Shown here: positions 1-7,000 of the stretch, one piece after another
How the letters are laid out: each line of letters opens with the position of its first letter
Numbering within the stretch: the stretch's first letter is position 1
Notes under the pieces: model-generated
What the model saw: only the letters and a program-made list of their open reading frames with translations
What the model was told of the DNA's origin: nothing
Database searches by the model: none
Made by a program: the position numbers and the translations under genes
NCBI GenBank assembly: GCA_945863085.1
Contig: CAMBCD010000052.1
Coordinates: forward strand, 1 to 12,015
Origin: Bordetella parapertussis
GTDB taxonomy: Bacteria; Pseudomonadota; Gammaproteobacteria; Burkholderiales; SG8-41
Direction of reading: 5' to 3'
Length of the DNA: 12,015 nucleotides

Positions 1-18
1 GCAGCATACATTGTGCGG

Positions 19-37
19 TGCCCCATGCCGCGGGGCA
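19..37 (-). terminator. Possible terminator hairpin after the oxidoreductase gene
   Basis: A perfect 6-bp inverted repeat (TGCCCC / GGGGCA) with a 7-base loop lies 2 bases past the stop of the minus-strand oxidoreductase gene. The position suits a terminator, but no T-run follows on the minus strand, so intrinsic termination is uncertain. It could be only an mRNA 3'-end stabilising stem. Confidence 0.3.
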
Positions 38-39
38 AG

Positions 40-1035
40 TCAGACGGTCACGATGCGCCGTTCGTCGATCGATTGCAGCACGGCGTTGGTGACTGCCACG
101 ATGTAGAGGCTGTCTTCGCCGTCCGGCAGCAGGCTGCGCCCGCCGCGTACATCGGTTTCGAAAGCCTGCACCTGCAGTTCGTAGGCCGGGCTGACCGGGA
201 AACGTTCCTCGGTGCTGCCCGAGGCGTCACGGATGGTGATCACATGCTCCTTGGCGAAACGCAGGGCAGAGGTGACCAGCGTGGCTTTTTCCCCTTCGAT
301 CAGCAGGTTGTTTTCGGCGCTGGCGACTTCACGCGTGGCTTTGGCCAGCGCATGGCAATCACCTTCGAGCCGGCCGAGCACGGTCATGGTGTCGTCAGGC
401 TTTTTGTCGCGGCGGTCCGGGTGGGTGAATGCGGAGACTTCGACGAAGCGCTGGCCGCTGACATACTGGATCAGGTCGAGCAGGTGCACGCCGACGTCGT
501 ACATCACGCCGCTTTGTTCAAAATCGTTGCGCCACGAAACCCGTGAGCCGAGGCCGGAAGCACGCTCCAGCGAAATTTCCGCCAGCCGGCCGAGGCGCCC
601 CGACTGCACGATTTCGCGGGCACGGACGATGGCGGCATCCAGCCGGATCTGGTGCGCGATGCGCAGTACGACGCCGGCGTCGCGGCAGGCTTTGACCATT
701 TCCCGCGCATGCGCGGTTGTCATCGCAAACGGTTTTTCGCAGAGGATGTGTTTGCCGGCGCGCGCCAGCGTCAGCACCGCGGCATGGTGCATGGCATTGG
801 GCAGTGCGACGTAGACGGCATCAACTTCCGGATCCTTGGCCAGGCTGTCGAGGTCGGGATGTGCGTGCGCGACCTTGAATTTGTCGGCGAAAACCCGGCT
901 TTTATCCAGCGTGCTGCCGAGGCACGCCACCAGTTCTGATCCCGGGCTTTTGACGATGCCCGGTGCGACAAAATCCGTGGCGACCCAGCCGAGGCCGACG
1001 ACGCCCCAGCGGACGGGTTTTTTGGTGTTGTTCAT
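40..1035 (-). CDS. Gfo/Idh/MocA family NAD(P)-dependent oxidoreductase
   Basis: Predicted cytosolic dehydrogenase of 331 residues, a normal length for the family. The N-terminal half is a Rossmann fold: beta strand plus GVVGLGWVA at residues 11-19 for dinucleotide binding, and the family's EKP signature at 100-102 (ILCEKPF), where Lys101 is the usual catalytic/cofactor-contacting lysine. The C-terminal half carries the D-x3-H pattern at Asp180 and His184 (VMYDVGVHLLDL), typical of the substrate-side catalytic residues. Family members oxidise or reduce sugars, inositols and related polyols; the substrate cannot be read from sequence. The ATG start gives the expected few residues before the Rossmann strand, but no good Shine-Dalgarno sequence precedes it. 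It follows moeA on the same strand after a 151-base repeat-rich gap, so co-transcription is possible but a shared role in metal metabolism is not supported. Confidence 0.9.
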   Translation of the reverse strand: MNNTKKPVRWGVVGLGWVATDFVAPGIVKSPGSELVACLGSTLDKSRVFADKFKVAHAHPDLDSLAKDPEVDAVYVALPNAMHHAAVLTLARAGKHILCEKPFAMTTAHAREMVKACRDAGVVLRIAHQIRLDAAIVRAREIVQSGRLGRLAEISLERASGLGSRVSWRNDFEQSGVMYDVGVHLLDLIQYVSGQRFVEVSAFTHPDRRDKKPDDTMTVLGRLEGDCHALAKATREVASAENNLLIEGEKATLVTSALRFAKEHVITIRDASGSTEERFPVSPAYELQVQAFETDVRGGRSLLPDGEDSLYIVAVTNAVLQSIDERRIVTV

Positions 1036-1061
1036 TCGGTGATTTTTTTACTGTCGAGAGG

Positions 1062-1131
1062 GGAGTGAGGATTGAGGAGTGAGGAGTGAGGAGTGAGGGG
1101 TGATGGGTGATGAGTGATGCGCGAAGGGCGA
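1062..1131 (+). repeat. Tandem heptamer array, ten units (NGNGYGA/GGAGTGA type)
   Basis: Ten consecutive 7-base units run without a gap. In order they are GGAGTGA, GGATTGA, GGAGTGA three times, GGGGTGA, TGGGTGA, TGAGTGA, TGCGCGA and AGGGCGA. The first units are nearly identical and the array degenerates toward its right end, while every unit keeps the final GA. Seven is not a multiple of three and the array lies between two genes, so it is non-coding. It is one arm of a larger inverted arrangement with the array at 1144-1171. The strand is purine-rich. Confidence 0.85.
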
Positions 1132-1143
1132 GGGTTCCGCCAC

Positions 1144-1171
1144 TCAATCCACAATCCACAATCCTCAATCC
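1144..1171 (-). repeat. Second heptamer array in inverted orientation, four units
   Basis: Four 7-base units on the plus strand read TCAATCC, ACAATCC, ACAATCC, TCAATCC. On the minus strand these are GGATTGA/GGATTGT, the same family as unit two of the array at 1062-1131. A 12-bp perfect inverted repeat links the arrays: 1067-1078 (GAGGATTGAGGA) with 1162-1173. In a moeA-oxidoreductase transcript this could fold into a long stem with the intervening region as the loop. Confidence 0.8.
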
Positions 1172-1186
1172 TCCTTCCGCACCGCC

Positions 1187-2461
1187 TTAAATGACGCCTT
1201 CCATGACCTGCACTTCAACCAGTGCACCCGAAGTGACATTGCCCTGTTCGGTGGGCATGATGATGAAGCAGTTGGCTTCCGACATTGAACGCAGGATGCC
1301 GGAGCCCTGTTCGCCGGTGACCCGCACACTCAGGTTGCCTGCAGCGTCGCGCGACAGGATGCCGCGCTGGAATTCGGTACGCCCCGGAGCTTTTTTCAGT
1401 ACCGAGGTGCAGGGCACCTTGAAGGTGGGCAAGGGCTCAATCGGATCGCGCCCCGAGAGTTTGAGCAATGCATCGCGCACGAACTGGTAGAAGGTCACCA
1501 TCACCGACACCGGATTGCCGGGCAGGCCGAAAAAATGCGCCTGGCCTATTTTGCCGTAGGCGAGCGGGCGGCCGGGCTTCATCGCGATTTTCCAGAACAC
1601 GACTTCGCCCAAGCGGTTGAGCAGGTCTTTGACGAAGTCGGCTTCACCGACGGACACGCCGCCGCTGGTGATGACGACATCGGCTACTGCAGCGGCCTCG
1701 CGGAATGCAGCCTCCAGCAATTTAGGGTCATCGCGCACCACGCCCATGTCGATGACTTCGCAACCCAGCCGCGTCAGCATGGCGTGCAGGGTGTAACGGT
1801 TGCTGTCGTAAATCTGGCCTTCGCCCAGCGGCGAACCGATGGATACCAGTTCATCGCCGGTGGAAAAGAAGGCCACGCGCAGTTTGCGGTAAACGGAGAC
1901 CTCGGCGATACCCAGTGAGGCGATCAGTCCGGTTTCGGCGGGGCGCAGCGGCTGGCCGCGGCGCAAGGCCGGCTGGCCGCACTGCAGGTCTTCACCGGCG
2001 CGGCGCAGGTGCTGGTTCTGTTTGTGGCCGCCGCCGATGGTGATCTGCCCGTCTTTGGCTTCGGCATGTTCCTGCATGACGATGGTGTCTGCACCTTGCG
2101 GTACCACGCCGCCGGTCATGATGCGTACGGCCTGGCCTGCGGCGACCGTACCCTTGAACGGCACGCCGGCGAAAGAGCTGCCGGTCATTTTGAGCGTGAT
2201 CTTGCCCTCGGTCTTCAGGTCGGCAAAGCGTACGGCATAACCGTCCATCGCTGAGTTGTCATGCGAGGGTACATCGACCGGAGAGATGACGTCTTCTGCC
2301 AGCACACGGCCCAGCGCGGCTCTTACGGACACGCGCTCAATGGTGGTGACCGGTGACAGGAAACGCGCGATGACTTCACGCGCCTTGGGGACCGGCATCG
2401 AATTGGGATCATAGTCGTCGGCGCAAGAGAGTTCGCGTAACGTCGGGTTGGTGGTGTTCAT
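1187..2461 (-). CDS. moeA: Molybdopterin molybdenumtransferase MoeA
   Basis: MoeA inserts molybdate (or tungstate) into adenylylated molybdopterin, the metal-insertion step of Moco synthesis in the cytosol. The 424-residue length is close to E. coli MoeA (411). Family signatures occur in order: SPVDVP followed by DNSAMDGYA (residues 60-76), GADT (123-126), STGDEL (200-205), SGGVSVGEAD in the MoaB/Mog-like domain (266-275), KPGRPLAYG (295-303) and GLPGNPVSV (312-320), then a C-terminal MoeA domain IV. The ATG start has a GAGGA motif about 7 bases upstream on the minus strand, a good ribosome-binding site. The gene lies 72 bases behind the divergent regulator on the same strand and is probably co-transcribed with it, tying metal insertion to metal sensing. 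Sequence alone does not show a preference for Mo or W. Confidence 0.97.
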   Translation of the reverse strand: MNTTNPTLRELSCADDYDPNSMPVPKAREVIARFLSPVTTIERVSVRAALGRVLAEDVISPVDVPSHDNSAMDGYAVRFADLKTEGKITLKMTGSSFAGVPFKGTVAAGQAVRIMTGGVVPQGADTIVMQEHAEAKDGQITIGGGHKQNQHLRRAGEDLQCGQPALRRGQPLRPAETGLIASLGIAEVSVYRKLRVAFFSTGDELVSIGSPLGEGQIYDSNRYTLHAMLTRLGCEVIDMGVVRDDPKLLEAAFREAAAVADVVITSGGVSVGEADFVKDLLNRLGEVVFWKIAMKPGRPLAYGKIGQAHFFGLPGNPVSVMVTFYQFVRDALLKLSGRDPIEPLPTFKVPCTSVLKKAPGRTEFQRGILSRDAAGNLSVRVTGEQGSGILRSMSEANCFIIMPTEQGNVTSGALVEVQVMEGVI

Positions 2462-2504
2462 GGATGGATCCTCGACGGCGGTGCGGTGCGGGGTAAGCAG
2501 TTGA

Positions 2505-2522
2505 GCCTGAATTTTATCAGGC
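2505..2522 (-). other. Small hairpin between the regulator gene and moeA
   Basis: A perfect 6-bp inverted repeat (GCCTGA / TCAGGC) with a 6-base AT-only loop lies in the 72-base gap between the regulator stop and the moeA start. No T-run follows in the minus direction, so it is not a typical intrinsic terminator. It could be a processing or attenuation stem in the leader of moeA, or chance. Confidence 0.35.
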
Positions 2523-2533
2523 AGGCTGCAGGC

Positions 2534-3592
2534 TTATTCGAGCAATTCCGTGGCGGGCACCCATTCCAGGGCGCTGCCGGCTTTGTAGCCCGCCAGGTTG
2601 GAGACCATTTTGCGGAATGCCGGTTGTTCGAGGTGGGCGAGCAGGGCGCGCAGTCGCGGCTGGCGCAATACCGTCGAGCGGGCGGCCAGATAGTAGTGTT
2701 CCTTGACCAGTGGCACGAAGGCGAGATTCTGCTCACGCGCCGCAGCCTCGATACCGAAGCCGGCATCCGCCATGCCGCTGGCCACGGTCGCCGCGACCGC
2801 AGCATGGGTGAATTCCTCATGCGCGTAACCGTGGATGGCGCCGGGCCGCAACCCACGGTCGGCCAGCAGGAAATCAAAACACAGCCGTGTGCCGGAACCC
2901 GGCTGCCGGTTGACGAAACGCACACCTTTGCGTGCCAGGTCGGCAATGGTCACCAGTTTTTTGGGATTTCCCGGCGCCACCATCAGCCCCTGAGTGCGAT
3001 CAAACAGATTCGTGATCAGCAGCGACTTCATGCGCAGCCACGGCCGCAGTTGCGCCACCAGCGCACTGGTCCCCGGCATCACCGGCAGGTGAAATCCGGC
3101 GATATCGCATTGTTTGCGGCGGAGTGCGGCCAGGCAGTCGAGGCTGCCCTGGAAATGCAGTTCCAGCGTGGAATCCTTGTTGGCCTGCAGCAGATCGCGC
3201 AGCCGCGCCAGTGCGAGATCGTGACTGGCATGGACCACGACGGTTTTTGCGGGGCTGGCGGACTGGTTGGTTTCCAGCGTGGCCAGCAGCCGGGCCTCGG
3301 CTTCCCGGATCGCCGCAGCCAGCGGGCCGCTGGCGTCGACCAGACCCGCCAGCAGGCGTTCTGCCAGGGGCGACAGCCGCGTGCCTTTGCCTTGTTGCGG
3401 CACGACCAGCGATTCGCCCAGTTCATTGCCGGCCGCTTCGAGCAGCCCCCAGGCATGGCGATAGGAGACACCGGTGGTTTTGGCCGCGCTTTGCAGGTTG
3501 CCGGTGCGGGCAATCGACTCCAGCAGCATCACCAGCCGGGGTTCCATGGTCAGGCCTTCGATGGTCCAGCGTACTTCTCCGGAAATCTTCAT
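2534..3592 (-). CDS. ModE-type HTH regulator with periplasmic-binding-protein-like sensor domain
   Basis: Predicted one-component transcription factor of 352 residues. The N-terminal part (about 1-95) is a winged helix-turn-helix like the ModE N-domain/LysR HTH: ESIARTGNLQSAAKTTGVSY at 25-44 is the helix-turn-helix, and YRHAWGLLEA is typical of the ModE-type recognition region. From about residue 110 to the end there is a substrate-binding-protein-like domain (COG1910-type) with NRQPGSGTRLCFD and a GMADAGFGIEAAA segment, both typical of this domain. Classical ModE instead ends in Mop/TOBE molybdate-binding domains, which are absent here. The first ATG gives the MKI...W.IEG beginning common in this family, although no clear Shine-Dalgarno precedes it; Met at 3547 is a less likely alternative. 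It diverges from tupBCA and precedes moeA, so tungstate/molybdate-responsive control of both sides is inferred, not shown. Confidence 0.88.
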   Translation of the reverse strand: MKISGEVRWTIEGLTMEPRLVMLLESIARTGNLQSAAKTTGVSYRHAWGLLEAAGNELGESLVVPQQGKGTRLSPLAERLLAGLVDASGPLAAAIREAEARLLATLETNQSASPAKTVVVHASHDLALARLRDLLQANKDSTLELHFQGSLDCLAALRRKQCDIAGFHLPVMPGTSALVAQLRPWLRMKSLLITNLFDRTQGLMVAPGNPKKLVTIADLARKGVRFVNRQPGSGTRLCFDFLLADRGLRPGAIHGYAHEEFTHAAVAATVASGMADAGFGIEAAAREQNLAFVPLVKEHYYLAARSTVLRQPRLRALLAHLEQPAFRKMVSNLAGYKAGSALEWVPATELLE

Positions 3593-3671
3593 GGTTATGT
3601 TCTAAATTGCATATTGTGGTCAATTTTTATATCAATAAAATCAATATCTTTCAAGTTTTGCTAAAAATTAC
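3593..3671. promoter_or_regulatory. AT-rich divergent promoter/operator region between regulator and tupB
   Basis: This 79-base gap is strikingly AT-rich against GC-rich flanks. It holds an inverted repeat ATATTG (3611-3616) / CAATAT (3642-3647) and three related direct hexamers, GTCAAT (3619-3624), ATCAAT (3631-3636) and ATCAAT (3640-3645). This is a plausible operator for the divergent regulator. No exact match to the E. coli ModE palindrome was seen. Neither flanking start codon has a clear Shine-Dalgarno sequence. Confidence 0.55.
3608..3635 (-). promoter_or_regulatory. Candidate sigma70-type promoter for the regulator-moeA transcript
   Basis: On the minus strand, TTGATA (3635-3630) is followed after 16 bases by TATGCA (3613-3608), resembling -35 and -10 boxes. 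This would start transcription shortly upstream of the regulator ATG. It overlaps the inverted and direct repeats of the gap, fitting autoregulation. In so AT-rich a stretch, chance matches are likely. Confidence 0.35.
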
Positions 3672-4376
3672 ATGAATATTTTGGGGGAAGCATTTACAGC
3701 GGCATGGCGTTTGATCGCCGGCTTTGACGCCGAACTGGCGCAGGTGGTCGGGCTCAGCCTGCAGGTCAGCCTGACTGCGGTGGTGATCGCGACCCTGATC
3801 GGCCTGCCGATCGGTGCGATGATCGCCGTCGAACGTTTTCGCGGCCGGCAGTCCTTGATCGTGTTGCTCAATGCCTTGATGGGACTGCCGCCGGTGGTGG
3901 TGGGCCTGGTGGTGTATCTGCTGCTGTCGCGCGCGGGACCGCTGGGCAGCCTCGGCATCCTGTTTACGCCGACCGCCATGGTCATTGCGCAGGCCGTTCT
4001 GATCACGCCGATCATCGCCGCGCTGTCGCGCCAGACCATTGAAGACGCCTGGCGGGAATACGACGAACAGCTGCGCTCGCTGGGCGCGCAGCGCCTTTCG
4101 GCGGCGATGACCTTGATCTGGGATACGCGATTTTCACTGATGACCATCGTCCTTGCCGGTTTCGGCCGCGCTGCGGCGGAGGTTGGCGCAGTGATGATCG
4201 TCGGCGGCAACATCGACGGCGTGACGCGGGTGATGACCACGGCCATCGCACTGGAAACCAGCAAGGGTGACCTGCCGCTGGCGCTGGGCCTGGGCATTGT
4301 GCTGGTCACGCTGGTGATCGTGTTGAACGCACTGGCGGCGGTAATCCGGGAGATGGCGCTGCGGCGCTACGGCTGA
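3672..4376 (+). CDS. tupB: Tungstate ABC transporter permease TupB
   Basis: Integral inner-membrane permease of 234 residues, a usual length for TupB. Hydrophobic segments lie at about 22-53, 60-86, 98-119, 150-185 and 200-225. The cytoplasmic coupling loop (EAA-like motif) at about 124-150 runs from EDAWREYDEQ through LGAQR and would dock on the ATPase. The adjoining AGFGRAAAEVGAVMIVGGN (162-180) is the conserved post-EAA segment of oxyanion permeases. Assignment to tungstate rather than molybdate rests on the pairing with a TupA-type binding protein two genes downstream. The ATG is the first after the AT-rich gap and matches the family N-terminus; no Shine-Dalgarno is visible. tupC begins 3 bases past its stop. 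Confidence 0.9.
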   Translation: MNILGEAFTAAWRLIAGFDAELAQVVGLSLQVSLTAVVIATLIGLPIGAMIAVERFRGRQSLIVLLNALMGLPPVVVGLVVYLLLSRAGPLGSLGILFTPTAMVIAQAVLITPIIAALSRQTIEDAWREYDEQLRSLGAQRLSAAMTLIWDTRFSLMTIVLAGFGRAAAEVGAVMIVGGNIDGVTRVMTTAIALETSKGDLPLALGLGIVLVTLVIVLNALAAVIREMALRRYG

Positions 4377-4379
4377 GCC

Positions 4380-5084
4380 ATGTTGCCGCTCGAACTGGAT
4401 CAGCTCACTTACAGCGCGGGCAACGCGGCGATCATTCGCGGCATATCAGCGCGCATCGAAGCCGGCCCGCGCAGCGTGATTCTCGGTCCCAACGGCGCCG
4501 GCAAAAGTGTGCTGATGCGCTTGTGCCATGGCCTGCTGACGCCCACTGGCGGTCGTGTGGTCTGGCACGGTGCCAAGAACGGTGATGTGCGCCGGCATCA
4601 GGCGATGGTGTTCCAGCGTCCGGTGATGCTGCGGCGTTCCGCGCTGGCCAATGTGATGTACGGGCTGAAGCTGGCGGGGAAATCGCGCAGCCAGGCCGAA
4701 TTGCGTGCCATGGATGTATTGGAAGTGGTTGGTCTTGCGCAACATGCAGCGCGGGCGGCGCGGGTGCTGTCGGGCGGCGAGCAGCAGCGGCTTGCGCTGG
4801 CGCGGGCGTGGGCGCTGGGGCCCGATGTGCTGTTCCTCGATGAACCGACCGCCAACCTCGATCCGGCATCGACGCAGGACATCGAGAACATCATCAATGC
4901 CATCCACGCATCAGGCACCAAGATCATCATGACCACGCACAACCTCGGCCAGGCGCGGCGGCTGGGCGACGAAATCCTGTTTATCAGCAATGGCCGGTTG
5001 ATGGAGCACACGCCCATAGACCGGTTTTTCAGACAACCCGCTTCAGCTGAAGCGGCGGTTTTTATAAGAGGAGAAATGCCATGA
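4380..5084 (+). CDS. tupC: Tungstate ABC transporter ATP-binding protein TupC
   Basis: Cytosolic ABC ATPase of 234 residues that powers TupB. All motifs are present: Walker A GPNGAGKS (36-43), Q-loop Gln79 in MVFQRP, signature LSGGEQQR (130-137), Walker B LFLDEP (151-156) with catalytic Glu155, and switch His187 in TTHN. There is no C-terminal TOBE extension, unlike ModC at 9256-10389, which suits the shorter TupC type. It starts 3 bases after the tupB stop and overlaps tupA by 4 bases (ATGA), so the three are translationally coupled. Confidence 0.9.
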   Translation: MLPLELDQLTYSAGNAAIIRGISARIEAGPRSVILGPNGAGKSVLMRLCHGLLTPTGGRVVWHGAKNGDVRRHQAMVFQRPVMLRRSALANVMYGLKLAGKSRSQAELRAMDVLEVVGLAQHAARAARVLSGGEQQRLALARAWALGPDVLFLDEPTANLDPASTQDIENIINAIHASGTKIIMTTHNLGQARRLGDEILFISNGRLMEHTPIDRFFRQPASAEAAVFIRGEMP

Positions 5085-5905
5085 AAATGATGCGAAAAGC
5101 GGCATTGATGCTGGTGCTGCTGGCCTTAATGCATGTGCCGATGGTGGGGGCGCAGCAGCAATTCATTACTGTGGCATCGACGACTTCAACCGAACAATCG
5201 GGCCTGTTTAAACACCTGCTGCCGATATTCGAGAAAAAAACCGGCACCCAGGTGCGCGTGGTGGCGCTGGGCACGGGGCAGGCGCTGGACATGGGGCGAC
5301 GCGGTGACGCCGACGTGGTGTTCGTGCATGACAAGGTGGCGGAAGAGAAATTTGTTGCCGACGGTTTTGGCGTAAGGCGTTTTGAAGTGATGTACAACGA
5401 CTTCGTGCTGGTCGGCCCGAAAAGCGATCCCGCGAAAATCACCGGCACCAGGGACATCGTTGCCGGTTACCAGAAAATCGCATCAGCCAAGGCGCCGTTT
5501 GCGTCGCGCGGGGACAAGAGCGGAACACATGCTGCCGAATTGCGGCTGTGGAAAGTGGCGGGCATCGATCCGCAAACCGGCAAAGGCAGCTGGTACCGCG
5601 AGACCGGCTCCGGCATGGGGCCGACACTGAACACGGCATCGAGCATGAACGCCTATGCCTTCACTGATCGCGGCACCTGGCTGTCATTCAAGAACCGTGG
5701 TGACCTGGTGATCGTGGTCGAGGGTGACCAGCAGCTGTTCAATCAATACGGCATCATGCTGGTCAATCCGGCCAGACATCCGTATGTCAAAAAAGAACTT
5801 GGCCAGGCTTTTGTCGACTGGGTGGTTTCCGCAGAAGGGCAGAAGGCCATTGCCGGCTACAAGATTGGTGCTGACCAATTGTTTTTCCCCAACGCCAGAC
5901 GCTAG
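5081..5905 (+). CDS. tupA: Tungstate-binding periplasmic protein TupA
   Basis: Periplasmic solute-binding protein of 274 residues. Residues 1-24 form a signal peptide (basic start, hydrophobic core, VGA before the likely cut), leaving mature protein from about Gln25. TTSTEQSGLF (34-43) is the hallmark oxyanion-binding motif of TupA/WtpA-like proteins, and ASRGDKSGTH plus ETGSGMGPTLNTAS further along are also typical of TupA. Family members bind tungstate very tightly and discriminate against molybdate; specificity of this copy is inferred. The ATG overlaps the tupC stop and has AGAGGAG about 7 bases upstream, a strong ribosome-binding site fitting the higher output usual for binding proteins. 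Its stop codon lies inside a three-unit heptamer repeat (5897-5917). Confidence 0.92.
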   Translation: MKMMRKAALMLVLLALMHVPMVGAQQQFITVASTTSTEQSGLFKHLLPIFEKKTGTQVRVVALGTGQALDMGRRGDADVVFVHDKVAEEKFVADGFGVRRFEVMYNDFVLVGPKSDPAKITGTRDIVAGYQKIASAKAPFASRGDKSGTHAAELRLWKVAGIDPQTGKGSWYRETGSGMGPTLNTASSMNAYAFTDRGTWLSFKNRGDLVIVVEGDQQLFNQYGIMLVNPARHPYVKKELGQAFVDWVVSAEGQKAIAGYKIGADQLFFPNARR

Positions 5906-5917
5906 ACGCTAGACGTT
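5897..5917 (+). repeat. Three-unit heptamer repeat spanning the tupA stop
   Basis: AGACGCT, AGACGCT and AGACGTT stand in tandem, covering the last tupA codons, the TAG stop and the start of the intergenic gap. The unit length (7) equals that of the unrelated array at 1062-1171. One unit more or less would shift the tail of tupA by a frame only after the existing stop, so length change here is nearly neutral. Confidence 0.75.
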
Positions 5918-5941
5918 GGGTAACTGCGATAAGCTGTAACG

Positions 5942-7000
5942 ATGCAGGTTCAAGAAATGACTGATTCGAAGGCAACTGGATTATCGCGGAATCGAAAGCC
6001 GGTTCTGATCACTGCCGCAGCAATACTGCTGTTGATTTTGATCGTCTCGATCGCTTTTTCGGTGGGGCGTTACCCGATTGTTTTGGGTGATCTGCTGCGT
6101 GTGCTGTGGGCATGGATGGGCGGTGCGGCGCATGGCCTGGATCCAACCATCGAAACCGTGGTGCTGCAGATCCGTGGACCACGGGTAATTGCCGCGCTGC
6201 TGGTCGGTGCGTCGCTGGCCGCGGCGGGCGCGGCCTATCAGAACCTGTTTCGCAATCCGCTGGTCTCACCCGACATCCTCGGTGTGTCGGCCGGTGCCGC
6301 AGTAGGCGCAGTGCTGGGTATATTCCTGTCGCTGGGCATCGTCGCCACCCAGTCCATGGCCTTGGCGGGCGGCCTCGCTGCCGTGGCCATGGTGTATGTG
6401 GTGGCGCGGGCGGTGCGCGGCCATGATCCCTTGCTGGTGCTGGTGCTCGCCGGTGTCGTGCTGGGCTCCTTGCTCGGAGCCTTTGTCGCACTGATGAAAT
6501 ACCTTGCCGATCCCTACAACCAGTTGCCTGCCATCACCTTCTGGTTGCTCGGCAGCCTGGCGTCTGTGGATCCGCGCGACCTGTGGGTCGCCGGGCCGTT
6601 GATGCTCGCCGGATTGCTGCCGCTGTGGCTGCTGCGCTGGCGCATCAACGTGCTGTCACTGGACGATGAGGAGGCGCGCGCACTGGGCGTGTCAACCACA
6701 CGCATCCGCCTGGCGGTGATTGTCGGCGCCACGCTGATGACTTCGGCGGCAGTGGCGATTTCCGGCGTCATCGGCTGGATCGGCCTGGTGATCCCGCATT
6801 TTGCAAGGCTGATTACCGGTCCGGATTTTTCGCGGCTGTTGCCGGTGTCGGTGCTGCTCGGTGCGGGTTTCCTGGTCGCGGTGGACACTCTGGCGCGCTG
6901 CATCGCCAATATTGAAGTGCCGCTGGGGGTGCTGACGGCTTTTATCGGTACGCCGCTGTTTCTGTGGCAACTGATGACTGCACGGCGAGGATGGCAATGA
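5942..7000 (+). CDS. FecCD-family ABC transporter permease, molybdate/tungstate MolB-like by context
   Basis: Polytopic inner-membrane permease of 352 residues with about ten hydrophobic segments, a typical BtuC/FecCD size. The conserved block RNPLVSPDILGVSAGA (104-119) and the GVIGWIGLVIPHFARLITG segment (265-283), containing the coupling region, place it in this type II importer family. Most relatives import iron chelates, heme or B12, but H. influenzae MolBC is a FecCD-type molybdate/tungstate importer. The position between tupBCA and modABC argues for that role here. The ATG at 5942 has no clear Shine-Dalgarno; Met at 5957 is an alternative start. It lies 36 bases after tupA and shares a 4-base ATGA overlap with its ATPase. 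No BtuF/FhuD-like binding protein is adjacent. Family is confident; substrate is inferred. Confidence 0.88.
   Translation: MQVQEMTDSKATGLSRNRKPVLITAAAILLLILIVSIAFSVGRYPIVLGDLLRVLWAWMGGAAHGLDPTIETVVLQIRGPRVIAALLVGASLAAAGAAYQNLFRNPLVSPDILGVSAGAAVGAVLGIFLSLGIVATQSMALAGGLAAVAMVYVVARAVRGHDPLLVLVLAGVVLGSLLGAFVALMKYLADPYNQLPAITFWLLGSLASVDPRDLWVAGPLMLAGLLPLWLLRWRINVLSLDDEEARALGVSTTRIRLAVIVGATLMTSAAVAISGVIGWIGLVIPHFARLITGPDFSRLLPVSVLLGAGFLVAVDTLARCIANIEVPLGVLTAFIGTPLFLWQLMTARRGWQ

Noticed and set aside
1062..1171. CRISPR-like array
   Set aside because: Units are 7 bases and contiguous, with no spacers between them and no cas genes; it is a tandem minisatellite.
2486..3664. Long plus-strand open frame (about 390 codons) opposite the regulator
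   Set aside because: It is antisense to a well-supported HTH/binding-protein regulator, has a Gln/Arg/His-rich composition typical of GC-rich shadow frames, and shows no family motif.
3593..3671. Canonical E. coli-type ModE operator
   Set aside because: The known palindrome with TATATA cores is not present; only other short repeats are seen.
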